DNA of 9,759 nt from Pseudomonadota bacterium. GTDB taxonomy: Bacteria; Pseudomonadota; Gammaproteobacteria; Xanthomonadales; Rhodanobacteraceae. Under the pieces are notes generated by a model. That model had not been told where the DNA came from. It saw only the letters and a list, made by a program, of their open reading frames with translations, and searched no databases. Made by a program: the position numbers and the translations under genes. This document shows, piece after piece, positions 1 through 7,584 of this stretch (position 1 is the first letter of the stretch; each line of letters opens with the position of its first letter). The stretch covers positions 1 to 9,759 of the forward strand of contig JAJZGE010000033.1 of NCBI GenBank assembly GCA_021798675.1, written 5' to 3'.

Positions 1-81
1 GATCAGGTGGGTGTTCTGTGGGGCGAGGTGATCCAAGGCCGCGCAGGCATGCGGGTCGAAGATCGGGGCCGAGGCGGCCAT
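1..81 (-). CDS. N-terminal fragment of an unidentified protein, cut by the window edge
   Basis: Reading the minus strand from an ATG at 81 gives 27 codons open to the window edge. The protein starts MAASAPIFDPHACAALDHLA and continues PQNTHLI. About 88% of the codons after the ATG end in G or C, as in the neighbouring cys genes. Upstream of the ATG in the same frame this falls to about 60%, and there is an in-frame TGA some 18 codons before it. That supports a real start at 81. No good Shine-Dalgarno sequence precedes the ATG. The family cannot be identified from 27 residues; the opening loosely resembles some Hpt-type helices, which is only a guess. If real, the gene is divergent from cysJ and the 266 bases between them carry both promoters. 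A competing plus-strand reading of the same bases exists, so confidence is modest. Confidence 0.42.
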   Translation of the reverse strand, partial: MAASAPIFDPHACAALDHLAPQNTHLI

Positions 82-252
82 TTTTTCTGGCTGCGTCGCG
101 GCACAGCAAGCAAGTGAGATTGAGCGCGCCGTCAATCAGCTGGGCAAGCGCACCGATGGCGGCAAAGGAATTCAGGGGGCAGCGGCAGGACGATCTCAAA
201 GCGGGGAACAGCTCGAGTATTGGCAGCCACCTGCGCGCACGGAAATAAAGCC

Positions 253-272
253 TCGGCATATGCACATGCCGA
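253..272. promoter_or_regulatory. Inverted repeat upstream of cysJ
   Basis: TCGGCAT (253-259) and ATGCCGA (266-272) are perfect 7-base inverted arms around a 6-base spacer, ATGCAC. The repeat ends 75 bases before the cysJ start. There is no T-run directly after it, so it does not look like an intrinsic terminator. Its distance from cysJ would suit an upstream activator site, but no regulator can be assigned from sequence alone. The rest of 82-307 contains no ORF with convincing codon bias and no recognisable element. Confidence 0.35.
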
Positions 273-307
273 TACATCCTTTCCCCTAGTGTCAAGTATT
301 GCTTAAC

Positions 308-337
308 TTTGGACGCTAAGACGTATAGATGTCCAAA
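308..337 (+). promoter_or_regulatory. Control element at the cysJ start: inverted repeat with the shared 11-mer, overlapping the RBS
   Basis: TTTGGAC (308-314) and GTCCAAA (331-337) form perfect 7-base inverted arms around a 16-base spacer. The spacer carries AGACGTATAGA (319-329), an 11-mer that recurs on the minus strand inside the cysB-cysG palindrome. The right arm shares AAA with the cysJ Shine-Dalgarno (335-340). TATAGA at 324-329 resembles a sigma-70 -10 box, but the best -35 is TTGCTT at 299-304 with a long 19-base spacer, as in promoters that need an activator. It could be a DNA operator, a promoter core, or an mRNA hairpin covering the ribosome binding site. The sequence does not decide between them. 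Confidence 0.4.
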
Positions 338-340
338 GGA
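335..340 (+). promoter_or_regulatory. Shine-Dalgarno that decides the cysJ start
   Basis: AAAGGA lies 7 bases before GTG at 348, an ideal distance. It lies only 1 base before the in-frame ATG at 342 and is downstream of the in-frame TTG at 309. This selects GTG 348 as the cysJ start. Confidence 0.6.
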
Positions 341-347
341 TATGCAC

Positions 348-2156
348 GTGAACGTCGTCGTTTCCCCCGAATTCCTGGCTGCTCCCCTGAATGCCGACAA
401 GCGTGCGTTGCTGACCAGGCTCGTCGAGGGCCTGCAACCCGCCGAGCTCTACTGGGTGGCCGCGTGGAGCGCGTCGCTGGCGGCACAGGCACAAGGGGGT
501 AAAGCGACAGTCGTGCCAGCGACGAGCAAGGGCGGCGGCGAGCGCCTGACCATTGTCTACGGCAGCCAGACGGGCAATGCCAGGCGCATCGCCGAGCAGC
601 TGGCCGCGCGCAGCGAGTCAGCAGGCCTGCCGGTGCGACTGCTGCGTGCCGATGCCTACCCGCAGCACGAGCTGACGCAGGAACGTTACCTCGTGCTGGT
701 GATCAGCACGCAGGGCGAAGGCGAGCCGCCGGACGATGCGCGTGGCTTCATCGAGTTCGTCGCCGGCAGGCGGGCACCAAAACTGCCGTCGCTGCAGTTC
801 GCCGTGCTCGGTCTCGGCGATTCGAGCTATCCACAGTTCTGCGCGATCGGTCGGCAGATCGACGCGCGGCTGGCCGAACTGGGTGGTTCACGCTTTGCGC
901 CGCTGGGCGAGGCCGATGTCGATGTGGAGACCATCGCCACGCCATGGTCGGACAAGGCGCTGGAACAGGCGCGCGATGCGCTGAAGACCGCCGTACCGTC
1001 CGCGCGTGTCACGCCGCTGCATGCCGTATCGAATCGTTCCATTCATACACGCGAACAGCCGTTTGCGGCCAGTGTGCTGGCGAACCAGCGCATCGTGGCA
1101 CGTGACAGCGAACGCGAGGTGCGGCATATCGAGTTGTCGCTGGAAGGCTCGGGGCTGCAATACGCGCCGGGCGATGCGCTGGGCGTGTGGCCGCGCAACC
1201 CATCGGTGCTGGTCGAACAATGGCTGGCGGCATTGCAGCTCGACGGTACGTTGGACCTGATGCACGAAGGTCGCACGCTGCCGCTGACGCAATGGTTGAG
1301 TCGCGAGCGCGAGATCACCCGGCTCAACCGTGCGTTCATTGCGGCGCTCGCCGTTACCAGCGGGCACGATGAGCTGAAGCGCGTGCTGCGACCTGAGCAA
1401 GCAGCGGACTTCGCGACGCTGCTGGCCAGCGAGCAACCGATCGACCTGCTGCGTCGCTACCCGGCGGCGTGGCGCGCCGAGGCACTGGTCGCCGCGCTGC
1501 GCCCGTTGACTCCACGTCTGTATTCGATCGCTTCCAGCCCGAAGCTGGTGGGCGACGAGGCGCATCTGACCGTGGCGATGGTCGATTACGAGGCGCACGG
1601 CAGCTTGCACTGGGGCGCAGCATCCGCGTTCCTGGCAGCGGCCGATGGGGACAGCAAGGTACCGGTGTTCATCGAGTCGAACGAACGCTTCCGCCTGCCG
1701 ACCGACAGTTCGCGCGACATCATCATGATCGGTCCTGGCACCGGCGTGGCACCGTTTCGCGCATTCGTGCAGGAACGCCAGGAGAGCGGAGCCAGCGGGC
1801 ACAATTGGCTGTTCTTCGGCAACCGCCACTTCACTCAGGATTTCCTCTACCAGGTCGAATGGCAGACGGCACTGAAGCATGGCGCGCTGCACCGCCTCGA
1901 CCTGGCGTTCTCGCGCGATCACACTCAAAAAATCTACGTCCAGGACCGCTTGCGCGAACGCGGCGCCGAACTGTTCGCGTGGTTGCAGAACGGTGCGCAC
2001 CTCTATGTCTGCGGCGACTCCGCGCACATGGCGAAGGACGTGCACGCGGCCCTGATCGACGTGATCGCCACCCACGGCAAGCAGCCGCACGACGACGCGA
2101 AAGCATGGCTCAACGAACTCCTGCAACAGGGCCGCTACTCCCGCGACGTGTACTGA
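348..2156 (+). CDS. cysJ: Sulfite reductase [NADPH] flavoprotein alpha subunit (CysJ)
   Basis: CysJ takes electrons from NADPH through FAD and FMN to the CysI hemoprotein, which reduces sulfite to sulfide in the cytoplasm. From the GTG at 348 the protein is 602 residues; the E. coli protein is 599. A flavodoxin-like FMN domain covers about residues 67-205, with YGSQTGNA (71-78), [11 protein letters not shown] (120-130) and [11 protein letters not shown] (154-164). The FAD-binding part contains RLYSIASSP (390-398). The NADPH-binding part has [14 protein letters not shown] (460-473) and [13 protein letters not shown] (553-565). The C-terminus GRYSRDVY ends with the aromatic residue typical of this reductase family. 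The start was chosen because of the AAAGGA Shine-Dalgarno and because the N-terminus then aligns with CysJ; an upstream TTG at 309 would add 13 unneeded residues. It is first in the cluster, with cysI starting one base after its stop. The identification is secure. Confidence 0.96.
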   Translation: MNVVVSPEFLAAPLNADKRALLTRLVEGLQPAELYWVAAWSASLAAQAQGGKATVVPATSKGGGERLTIVYGSQTGNARRIAEQLAARSESAGLPVRLLRADAYPQHELTQERYLVLVISTQGEGEPPDDARGFIEFVAGRRAPKLPSLQFAVLGLGDSSYPQFCAIGRQIDARLAELGGSRFAPLGEADVDVETIATPWSDKALEQARDALKTAVPSARVTPLHAVSNRSIHTREQPFAASVLANQRIVARDSEREVRHIELSLEGSGLQYAPGDALGVWPRNPSVLVEQWLAALQLDGTLDLMHEGRTLPLTQWLSREREITRLNRAFIAALAVTSGHDELKRVLRPEQAADFATLLASEQPIDLLRRYPAAWRAEALVAALRPLTPRLYSIASSPKLVGDEAHLTVAMVDYEAHGSLHWGAASAFLAAADGDSKVPVFIESNERFRLPTDSSRDIIMIGPGTGVAPFRAFVQERQESGASGHNWLFFGNRHFTQDFLYQVEWQTALKHGALHRLDLAFSRDHTQKIYVQDRLRERGAELFAWLQNGAHLYVCGDSAHMAKDVHAALIDVIATHGKQPHDDAKAWLNELLQQGRYSRDVY

Positions 2157-2157
2157 C

Positions 2158-3867
2158 ATGACAACGACACTCTCCGATCTCGAACGCATCAAGGCTGAAA
2201 GCCGCTATCTGCGCGGCACCATTGCCGCTGGACTGTCCGATCCGGTCACCGGCGCGATCAGCGACGACGACAACACGTTGCTGAAGTTTCATGGCAGCTA
2301 TCTGCAGGAGGATCGCGACCTGCGCGAGGAACGCCGCCAGCAGAAGTTGGAGCCGGCGTACGCATTCATGCTGCGCGCACGGTTGCCGGGCGGTGTGGTA
2401 ACGCCGGCGCAGTGGCTGGTGTTCGACCGCATCGCACAGGAATACGCGAACGGCACGCTGCGCATCACCACGCGACAGACGTTCCAGTGGCACGGCATCA
2501 TCAAGCGCCAGCTCAAGCCCACCATCGTCGCGATCCATCACGCGCTGGCCAGCACCATTGCGGCCTGCGGCGACGTGGTGCGCAACGTGGTGAGCACGGC
2601 GAACCCGATCGAGTCCTCCGCGCATGTCGCGGCCTATGCGTGGACCGTGCGGCTGTCCACCGAACTGGCGCCGAAGACACGCGCGTACCACGAGATCTGG
2701 CTGGACGGCGAAGCGCTGGTCGACGAGCCGATGGTCGAACCGTTGTACGGCGCCACCTACCTGCCGCGCAAGTTCAAGATCGGTCTGGCGATTCCGCCGC
2801 TCAACGACATTGACGTGTTCGCGCAGGATCTTGGCCTGGTCGCGATCATCGAACACGGCACGCTGCGCGGCTTCAACGTGGCAGTCGGCGGCGGCATGGG
2901 AGCGACGCATGGCGACCCGACAACCTATCCGCGGCTGGCCAGTATGCTTGGCTTCGTGACGCCAGAGCAGCTGTTTGCCGCCGCCGAGACGGCTGTCGGC
3001 ATCCAGCGCGACTGGGGTAACCGCAGCGAACGCAAGCACGCGCGGCTGAAGTACACGCTCGATCATCGCGGCCTCGATGCGTTCAAGGCGGAACTGGAAG
3101 CGCGCCTCGGCTTCGCGCTGGAACCGGCGCGCGCGTATCGCTTCGAGAACAACGGCGACCGCTATGGCTGGGTCGAAGGCCATGACGGTCGCTGGCACCT
3201 CACCCTGCACATTGAATCCGGTCGTCTCGCCGATGTCGGTGCGCGGCGCTGGCTCAGCGGCCTGCGCGAACTGGCGAAAGTGCACGCCGGCGACTTCCGC
3301 ATGACCTGCAACCAGAACGTGATCGTGGCGAATGTCGCGGCGGCCGATCGCGCGCGCATCGACGCGATCGTGCACGAACACGGTCTGGACAGCTATCTCC
3401 GGCAAAGCGGTATCCGCCGCCACGCGATTGCCTGCGTGGCGCTACCTACCTGCGGCCTGGCGATGGCCGAGAGCGAACGCTACCTGCCGGGACTGCTGCC
3501 GAAACTGGAACAGCTGCTCGACCGACATGGCCTCGCCGACGCACCGATCCTGTTGCGCCTGTCCGGCTGCCCGAACGGCTGTTCGCGACCCTACCTGGGC
3601 GAGATCGCGCTGGTCGGTCGCGGACCGGGGCGCTACGACCTGCGACTCGGTGCCGACTTCAGCGGCCAGCGCCTGAACACTGTTTATCGCGAAAACGTGG
3701 GCGAGGCCACGATCCTCGCCGCGCTCGATCCGCTGTTCGCACGCTACGCCGCCGAACGTCTGCGTGGCGAAGGTTTCGGCGATTTCCTGATGCGCAGCGG
3801 CCTGGTGCGCGACGACAAGCCGACCACGGCGGCATCACGACGGATTCCCGTACAGGTGCTGGCATGA
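2158..3867 (+). CDS. cysI: Sulfite reductase hemoprotein beta subunit (CysI)
   Basis: CysI is the siroheme and Fe4S4 subunit that carries out the six-electron reduction of sulfite to sulfide with electrons from CysJ. The 569 residues match the usual CysI length. The cofactor-binding cysteines are all present: C-x5-C at C426 and C432 (within [11 protein letters not shown]), and C-x3-C at C471 and C475 (within [13 protein letters not shown]). Other family blocks are SRYLRGTIA (15-23), RQTFQWHG (106-113), YLPRKFKIG (201-209), where the lysines line the anion pocket in the family, and MTCNQN (382-387). The ATG is 1 base after the cysJ stop and has no clear Shine-Dalgarno, so translation is probably coupled to cysJ. 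Its 3' end overlaps cysH by 4 bases. CysG, which makes the siroheme, is encoded 3.9 kb downstream. The cysteine set and the CysJ partner separate it from ferredoxin-dependent nitrite or sulfite reductases. Confidence 0.97.
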   Translation: MTTTLSDLERIKAESRYLRGTIAAGLSDPVTGAISDDDNTLLKFHGSYLQEDRDLREERRQQKLEPAYAFMLRARLPGGVVTPAQWLVFDRIAQEYANGTLRITTRQTFQWHGIIKRQLKPTIVAIHHALASTIAACGDVVRNVVSTANPIESSAHVAAYAWTVRLSTELAPKTRAYHEIWLDGEALVDEPMVEPLYGATYLPRKFKIGLAIPPLNDIDVFAQDLGLVAIIEHGTLRGFNVAVGGGMGATHGDPTTYPRLASMLGFVTPEQLFAAAETAVGIQRDWGNRSERKHARLKYTLDHRGLDAFKAELEARLGFALEPARAYRFENNGDRYGWVEGHDGRWHLTLHIESGRLADVGARRWLSGLRELAKVHAGDFRMTCNQNVIVANVAAADRARIDAIVHEHGLDSYLRQSGIRRHAIACVALPTCGLAMAESERYLPGLLPKLEQLLDRHGLADAPILLRLSGCPNGCSRPYLGEIALVGRGPGRYDLRLGADFSGQRLNTVYRENVGEATILAALDPLFARYAAERLRGEGFGDFLMRSGLVRDDKPTTAASRRIPVQVLA

Positions 3868-4586
3868 GTGCACTGGAACTTCCACCAAAGATCGACGACC
3901 TGCGTGCGCTCAAGGCATTGAACGCGGCGCTGGCCAAGTTGAGCGTCGAGCAGCGCGTGGCTTGGGCGCTTGAGCACACACCGGGCGAGCATGTGCTGTC
4001 GTCCAGCTTCGGCGCGCAATCTGCGGTGTCGCTGCATCTGGTCACGCGGCAACAGCCGGACATCCCGGTGGTGCTGATCGATACCGGTTATCTGTTTCCG
4101 GAGACCTACCGCTTCGTCGACGAGCTCACCGAACGCCTCGCACTGAACCTCAAGGTGTATCGCCCACTCATTGGCATCAGCTGGATGGAAGCGCGTTATG
4201 GTCGGCTGTGGGAACAGGGCCTCGAGGGTTTGGACCGCTACAACAGCATCCGCAAGGTCGAGCCGATGCAGCGCGCGCTGGACGAACTCGGCGCCGGCGG
4301 CTGGTTCGCCGGCCTGCGCCGCAGCCAAGCACGCAGCCGCGCCAACATCGCGTTCGTCGAGCACCGCAACGAGCGCTGGAAATTCCACCCGCTGGCTGAC
4401 TGGAGCGACCGCGATGTGGGCCAGTACCTGCAACGCCACGGCCTGCCCTATCACCCGCTGTGGGAACAGGGCTATTTGTCGATTGGCGACATCCACACCA
4501 GCCGTCGCTGGGAGCCGGGCATGGACCCCGAGGACACCCGCTTTTTCGGACTCAAGCGCGAATGCGGATTGCACAGCATCGCGTAA
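3864..4586 (+). CDS. cysH: Phosphoadenosine phosphosulfate (PAPS) reductase (CysH)
   Basis: CysH reduces PAPS to sulfite and adenosine 3',5'-bisphosphate with thioredoxin or glutaredoxin as donor. The protein is 240 residues, normal for the family. The nucleotide-binding PP-loop is [14 protein letters not shown] (46-59), followed by [14 protein letters not shown] (71-84). The catalytic cysteine is C234 in the C-terminal KRECGLH motif (231-237) and is the only cysteine in the protein. The double-cysteine Fe-S motif of APS reductases is absent: the equivalent stretch reads [10 protein letters not shown] (126-135). PAPS, rather than APS, is therefore the expected substrate, which fits the APS kinase domain encoded by the next gene. 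The ATG overlaps the cysI stop (ATGA, 3864-3867) and has ACAGG 7 bases upstream, so coupling with cysI is likely. Confidence 0.96.
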   Translation: MSALELPPKIDDLRALKALNAALAKLSVEQRVAWALEHTPGEHVLSSSFGAQSAVSLHLVTRQQPDIPVVLIDTGYLFPETYRFVDELTERLALNLKVYRPLIGISWMEARYGRLWEQGLEGLDRYNSIRKVEPMQRALDELGAGGWFAGLRRSQARSRANIAFVEHRNERWKFHPLADWSDRDVGQYLQRHGLPYHPLWEQGYLSIGDIHTSRRWEPGMDPEDTRFFGLKRECGLHSIA

Positions 4587-4593
4587 TTCGCCT

Positions 4594-4622
4594 GCCATCG
4601 TTTGCGATGGCCTGCCTCTTTT
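4594..4622 (+). terminator. Hairpin with short T-run between cysH and sat-cysC
   Basis: GCCATCG (4594-4600) and CGATGGC (4605-4611) form a perfect 7-base-pair stem with a TTTG loop. Six bases later there is a short pyrimidine stretch with TTTT (4619-4622). It starts 8 bases after the cysH stop. The gap and the short T-run make it a weak intrinsic terminator at best. A partial terminator, attenuator or mRNA processing/stability hairpin is more likely than full separation of the genes, since no obvious promoter follows before sat. Confidence 0.4.
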
Positions 4623-4652
4623 CAATCGTTCACCCCGATCGGACCCATTACC

Positions 4653-6428
4653 ATGAGCCACACCGCACTTGCCCCGAACAGGGATTCAGCTTCGACCCAG
4701 AACATCACCCCGGACGACGAATTGATCGCCCCGCACGGCGGGGTGCTGAAGGAACTCTATCTGCCACAGGCCGAAGCCGAGATGCTGAAGCAACGCAGCG
4801 CCAGCCTGCCAGGCGTCGACCTCAATATCCGCCAGCTGTGCGATCTCGAGCTACTGCTGAGTGGCGCGTTCTCGCCGCTGGAGGGCTTTCTCGGACGCCA
4901 CGACTACGGCCGCGTGGTCGAGGAACTGCGCCTCGCCGATGGCACGCTGTGGCCGATCCCGATCACGCTGGACGTGAGCGAGGCTTTTGCCGCGCAGCTC
5001 TCGCCAAACAGCGAGGTCGCGTTGCGCGATAGCCAGGGTGTGCCACTGGCGGTGCTGGAAGTGCAGGACATCTACTGGCCGGATCGGCTGCATGAGGCGA
5101 AGCAGGTATTCGATACTACCGATCGCCTGCATCCAGGCGTGGCCGAGCTGCTCGAGCGCACGCAGCCGGTGGCGCTCGGCGGTCGCGTGCGTGGTATCCA
5201 ACCACCGGCGCACTACGATTTCGGCGAACTGCGCGATACGCCGCGCAGCCTGCGTGAGTGGTTCGCCGAAAATGGCTGGAGCCGGATCGTGGCGTTCCAG
5301 ACGCGCAATCCGATGCACCGCGCACATCGCGAGCTGACCCTGCGCGCCGCGCAACAGATCGGCGCTAAGCTGCTGATCCAGCCGGCGGTAGGCCACACCA
5401 AAGCGGGCGACGTCGACCACTACACCCGCGTGCGTTGCTACCGCGCGCTGCTGCCGCAATACCCGCAGGACAGCGTGAAGCTGTCGCTGCTGCCGCTGGC
5501 GATGCGCATGGGCGGTCCGCGCGAAGCGTTGTGGCACGCGATCATCCGCAAGAACTACGGTGCGAGCCATTTCATCGTCGGGCGCGACCATGCCGGTCCG
5601 GGCAAGGATGCGAGCGGGCAGCCGTTCTACGGACCGTTCGACGCGCAGCAGTTGCTGGAGCAGCATCAAGCCGAACTCGGCATCCGGATCGTGCCGTTCC
5701 CGGCGATGGTCTATGCCGCCAATCGCGATGCCTACCTGCCATCCACCGAAGTGACGGCGGTGGACGAAGTACGCGACATCTCCGGCACAGAACTGCGCAG
5801 GCACCTGCACGAAGGCAGCGAGATCCCGGCCTGGTTCAGCTTTCCCGATGTGGTGAAGATCCTGCGCGAACGCCATCCGGTGCGCGTGCCGCGAGGCTTC
5901 GCGCTGTTCTTCACCGGGTTGTCCGGCGCCGGCAAGTCGACCATCGCGCAGGCGTTGATCGCACAGCTGCTGGAACACACCAGCCGCCCGCTGACCGTGC
6001 TCGACGGCGACGAGGTGCGCAAGCATCTGTCACGCGGGCTGGGCTTCTCGCGCGAGGATCGCGCCGCTAACGTCACCCGCATCGGCTACGTCGCCAGCGA
6101 GATCGTGCGCCACGGCGGTATCGCGATCTGCGCACCGATCGCGCCGTATGCAGATGCCCGCGCCGAGGCACGCGCACTGGTGGAGGCGCACGGCGCGTTC
6201 GTCGAGATCCACGTCGCCACCGCGCTGGACGTCTGCGAGGCACGCGACCGCAAGGGCCTGTATGCGCAGGCGCGCGCGGGCAAGATCGCCCACTTCACCG
6301 GCATCAGCGATCCGTACGAGGCACCGGAACAACCGGAACTGCGCGTGGACGGCAACGCCGCCGAGCCGGCGGTGCTGGCGCGGCAGATCCTCGCCCTGCT
6401 GCGCAACAAGGGACTGATCGACGCTTGA
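4653..6428 (+). CDS. Bifunctional ATP sulfurylase / APS kinase (Sat-CysC fusion)
   Basis: This enzyme makes APS from ATP and sulfate, then phosphorylates APS to PAPS for CysH. The protein is 591 residues. Residues about 20-400 are a Sat/MET3-type ATP sulfurylase with FQTRNPMHRAHREL (215-228), including the QxRN and HxxH nucleotide-binding signatures, and IVGRDHAGPGKDA (308-320). Residues about 413-591 are an APS kinase with Walker A GLSGAGKST (422-430), LDGDEVRKHLS (450-460), GFSREDRAANVTRIG (464-478), RDRKGLY (531-537) and FTGISDPYEAPEQPEL (548-563). The segment CAPIAPY (493-499) has alanine where E. coli CysC has the serine of its FISP segment. ATG 4653 is preferred to the ATG at 4602, which lies inside the intergenic hairpin; only a weak GGA precedes it. 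The fusion replaces the heterodimeric GTP-driven CysDN plus separate CysC of E. coli. Common names are sat or cysC. Confidence 0.95.
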   Translation: MSHTALAPNRDSASTQNITPDDELIAPHGGVLKELYLPQAEAEMLKQRSASLPGVDLNIRQLCDLELLLSGAFSPLEGFLGRHDYGRVVEELRLADGTLWPIPITLDVSEAFAAQLSPNSEVALRDSQGVPLAVLEVQDIYWPDRLHEAKQVFDTTDRLHPGVAELLERTQPVALGGRVRGIQPPAHYDFGELRDTPRSLREWFAENGWSRIVAFQTRNPMHRAHRELTLRAAQQIGAKLLIQPAVGHTKAGDVDHYTRVRCYRALLPQYPQDSVKLSLLPLAMRMGGPREALWHAIIRKNYGASHFIVGRDHAGPGKDASGQPFYGPFDAQQLLEQHQAELGIRIVPFPAMVYAANRDAYLPSTEVTAVDEVRDISGTELRRHLHEGSEIPAWFSFPDVVKILRERHPVRVPRGFALFFTGLSGAGKSTIAQALIAQLLEHTSRPLTVLDGDEVRKHLSRGLGFSREDRAANVTRIGYVASEIVRHGGIAICAPIAPYADARAEARALVEAHGAFVEIHVATALDVCEARDRKGLYAQARAGKIAHFTGISDPYEAPEQPELRVDGNAAEPAVLARQILALLRNKGLIDA

Positions 6429-6438
6429 CGCCTCAAGC
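6423..6438. terminator. Hairpin formed by two convergent stop codons
   Basis: GCTTGA (6423-6428) and TCAAGC (6433-6438) are perfect 6-base inverted arms around a CGCC loop. The left arm contains the sat-cysC stop and the right arm contains the cysB stop on the other strand. Only 4 bases separate the genes, so no ordinary terminator fits between them. No T-run follows on either side, so termination here would be weak or factor-dependent. Confidence 0.3.
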
Positions 6439-7428
6439 CACGTCGAGCAACGACGCTGCCTGCCGCTCCCCCCAGTGCGGGACGGCAGGCCACTCGATAC
6501 GCGGCGCATCGCTGGCCAGTGCGCACACCACGTCGCGGCGGTCCAGATGCGGCGCGAACTGGCTGATGAACTCCAGCACGTAGTTGCGCAGCACGCTCTC
6601 CCGTCGCGACACGATCCAGGTCGTGCACTGCGGAAACAGGTGATCGGCCGCCAACACCTGCAGATCGGTGTCGCCGGGCAGCACCGCCATCTCAGCCAGC
6701 ACGCCGATACCGAGGCCCGCGCGCACATAGGTCTTGATCAGGTCGGCATCGCCGGCGGTCATCGCGAAGTACGGGCGCAGTCCGGCAGCGTCGAACGCGC
6801 GGCGCAACGACGACTCCGCCTTCAGCGACGATTCGTAGCTCACCAGCGGCAGCGTCGACAGTTCGTCTAGCGTGAGCAACTGCTCGCGTGTGGTCAGCGG
6901 ATGACCTTGCGGTGCGACGATCACGCGTTGCCAGCGGTACGCCGGCAACGCGATGCCGATCGCTGGAGGCGCACCGGCGCTGCTGACCACCGCCAGATCC
7001 ACGCGGCGCGCTTCCATCTGCGCCAGCGCTTCGGTATCGCCGCCCGGCTGCAGGTGCACGCTGACCTGCGGATAGCTCTGGTTGAGCGCGCCGATCGCCG
7101 GGGGCAGCGCAAAGCGCGCCTGGGTGTGGGTGGTGGCGATGCGCAGCTCGCCGCGAGCCTCGTTGCGCAGGTTGGCGGCGATCGAGCGGATGTTGGCCGT
7201 CTCGGCGAGGATCGTGCGGGCGCGTTCGAGCACGCGCTGGCCGGCGTGGGTCACCGCATCCAGGCTCTTGCCCTTGCGCACGAACAACTGGAAGCCGAGT
7301 TCGTCCTCAAGCTGCCGCAGCTGCTTGCTCAGGCCCGGCTGGGTGGCATGCACGCGTTCGGCAGCCAGCGTGATGTTGAGGCCGGAGTCGGCGATGGCAA
7401 TGAAATAGCGTAGCTGGGTAAGCGTCAT
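6433..7428 (-). CDS. cysB: LysR-family transcriptional regulator, CysB-type
   Basis: CysB activates sulfate assimilation genes when sulfur is scarce, with N-acetylserine as inducer and sulfate/thiosulfate as antagonists in enterics. The protein is 331 residues from ATG 7428; E. coli CysB is 324. The N-terminal winged helix-turn-helix includes TLAAERVHATQPGLSKQLRQ (20-39). The effector domain carries the CysB signature ATTHTQARFALP (98-109), so T100, T102 and Q103 sit at the same numbers as the anion-binding residues of enteric CysB. W166 (YRWQR) and GDADLIKTYVRAGLGIGVLAEMA (226-248) also match. The similarity to CysB runs along the whole length, so it is not a generic LysR. An upstream in-frame start at 7542 would add 38 residues not found in the family. 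No clear Shine-Dalgarno is visible. It converges with sat-cysC and is divergent from cysG across the palindrome at 7585-7610, which suggests autoregulation. Confidence 0.92.
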   Translation of the reverse strand: MTLTQLRYFIAIADSGLNITLAAERVHATQPGLSKQLRQLEDELGFQLFVRKGKSLDAVTHAGQRVLERARTILAETANIRSIAANLRNEARGELRIATTHTQARFALPPAIGALNQSYPQVSVHLQPGGDTEALAQMEARRVDLAVVSSAGAPPAIGIALPAYRWQRVIVAPQGHPLTTREQLLTLDELSTLPLVSYESSLKAESSLRRAFDAAGLRPYFAMTAGDADLIKTYVRAGLGIGVLAEMAVLPGDTDLQVLAADHLFPQCTTWIVSRRESVLRNYVLEFISQFAPHLDRRDVVCALASDAPRIEWPAVPHWGERQAASLLDVA

Positions 7429-7531
7429 GGCGGATGGCTCGTGAGCGGTCGGGGTCAATGAATTGAGGCGCGAACGGAACACGGGGACATCGCATGGCAC
7501 GAGACGGCATTGGGCATGACATGACGATCTG

Positions 7532-7549
7532 GACGGCCGCAAGGCCGTC
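7532..7549. other. Tetraloop hairpin in the presumed cysB leader
   Basis: GACGGCC (7532-7538) and GGCCGTC (7543-7549) form a perfect 7-base-pair stem closed by GCAA on the plus strand, or TTGC on the minus strand. It lies 104 bases before the cysB ATG. If cysB is transcribed from the promoter proposed at 7595-7623, the hairpin is in its 5' leader. No T-run follows on the minus strand. The rest of 7429-7584 and 7624-7735 shows no ORF with convincing codon bias and no recognisable RNA. Confidence 0.35.
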
Positions 7550-7584
7550 GCGAATGGATGTCTTGTTGCGGTGATTGCCGTGCA

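Noticed and set aside
1..114. Plus-strand reading open from the left edge to TGA at 112-114, ending with GHFFWLRRGTASK
   Set aside because: It could be the tail of a gene entering the window, but its third-position G/C is only about 63%, well below the 88% of the minus-strand reading of the same bases. Kept as the alternative to the feature at 1-81.
18..248. Plus ORF of 76 codons from a GTG
   Set aside because: Arginine- and serine-rich peptide without motif, poor codon bias and no ribosome binding site.
309..347. TTG start for cysJ at 309 and ATG at 342
   Set aside because: The Shine-Dalgarno AAAGGA at 335-340 is downstream of TTG 309 and only 1 base from ATG 342. GTG 348 has the correct spacing.
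888..2192. Long minus-strand ORF of 434 codons opposite cysJ
   Set aside because: It lies antisense to well-supported cysJ. Such open antisense frames are common in GC-rich genes, and the peptide has no family motif.
2110..3423. Long minus-strand ORF of 437 codons opposite cysI
   Set aside because: Antisense shadow of cysI, whose cofactor cysteines and family blocks are all intact.
4851..6026. Minus-strand ORF of 391 codons opposite sat-cysC
   Set aside because: Antisense shadow; no recognisable domain.
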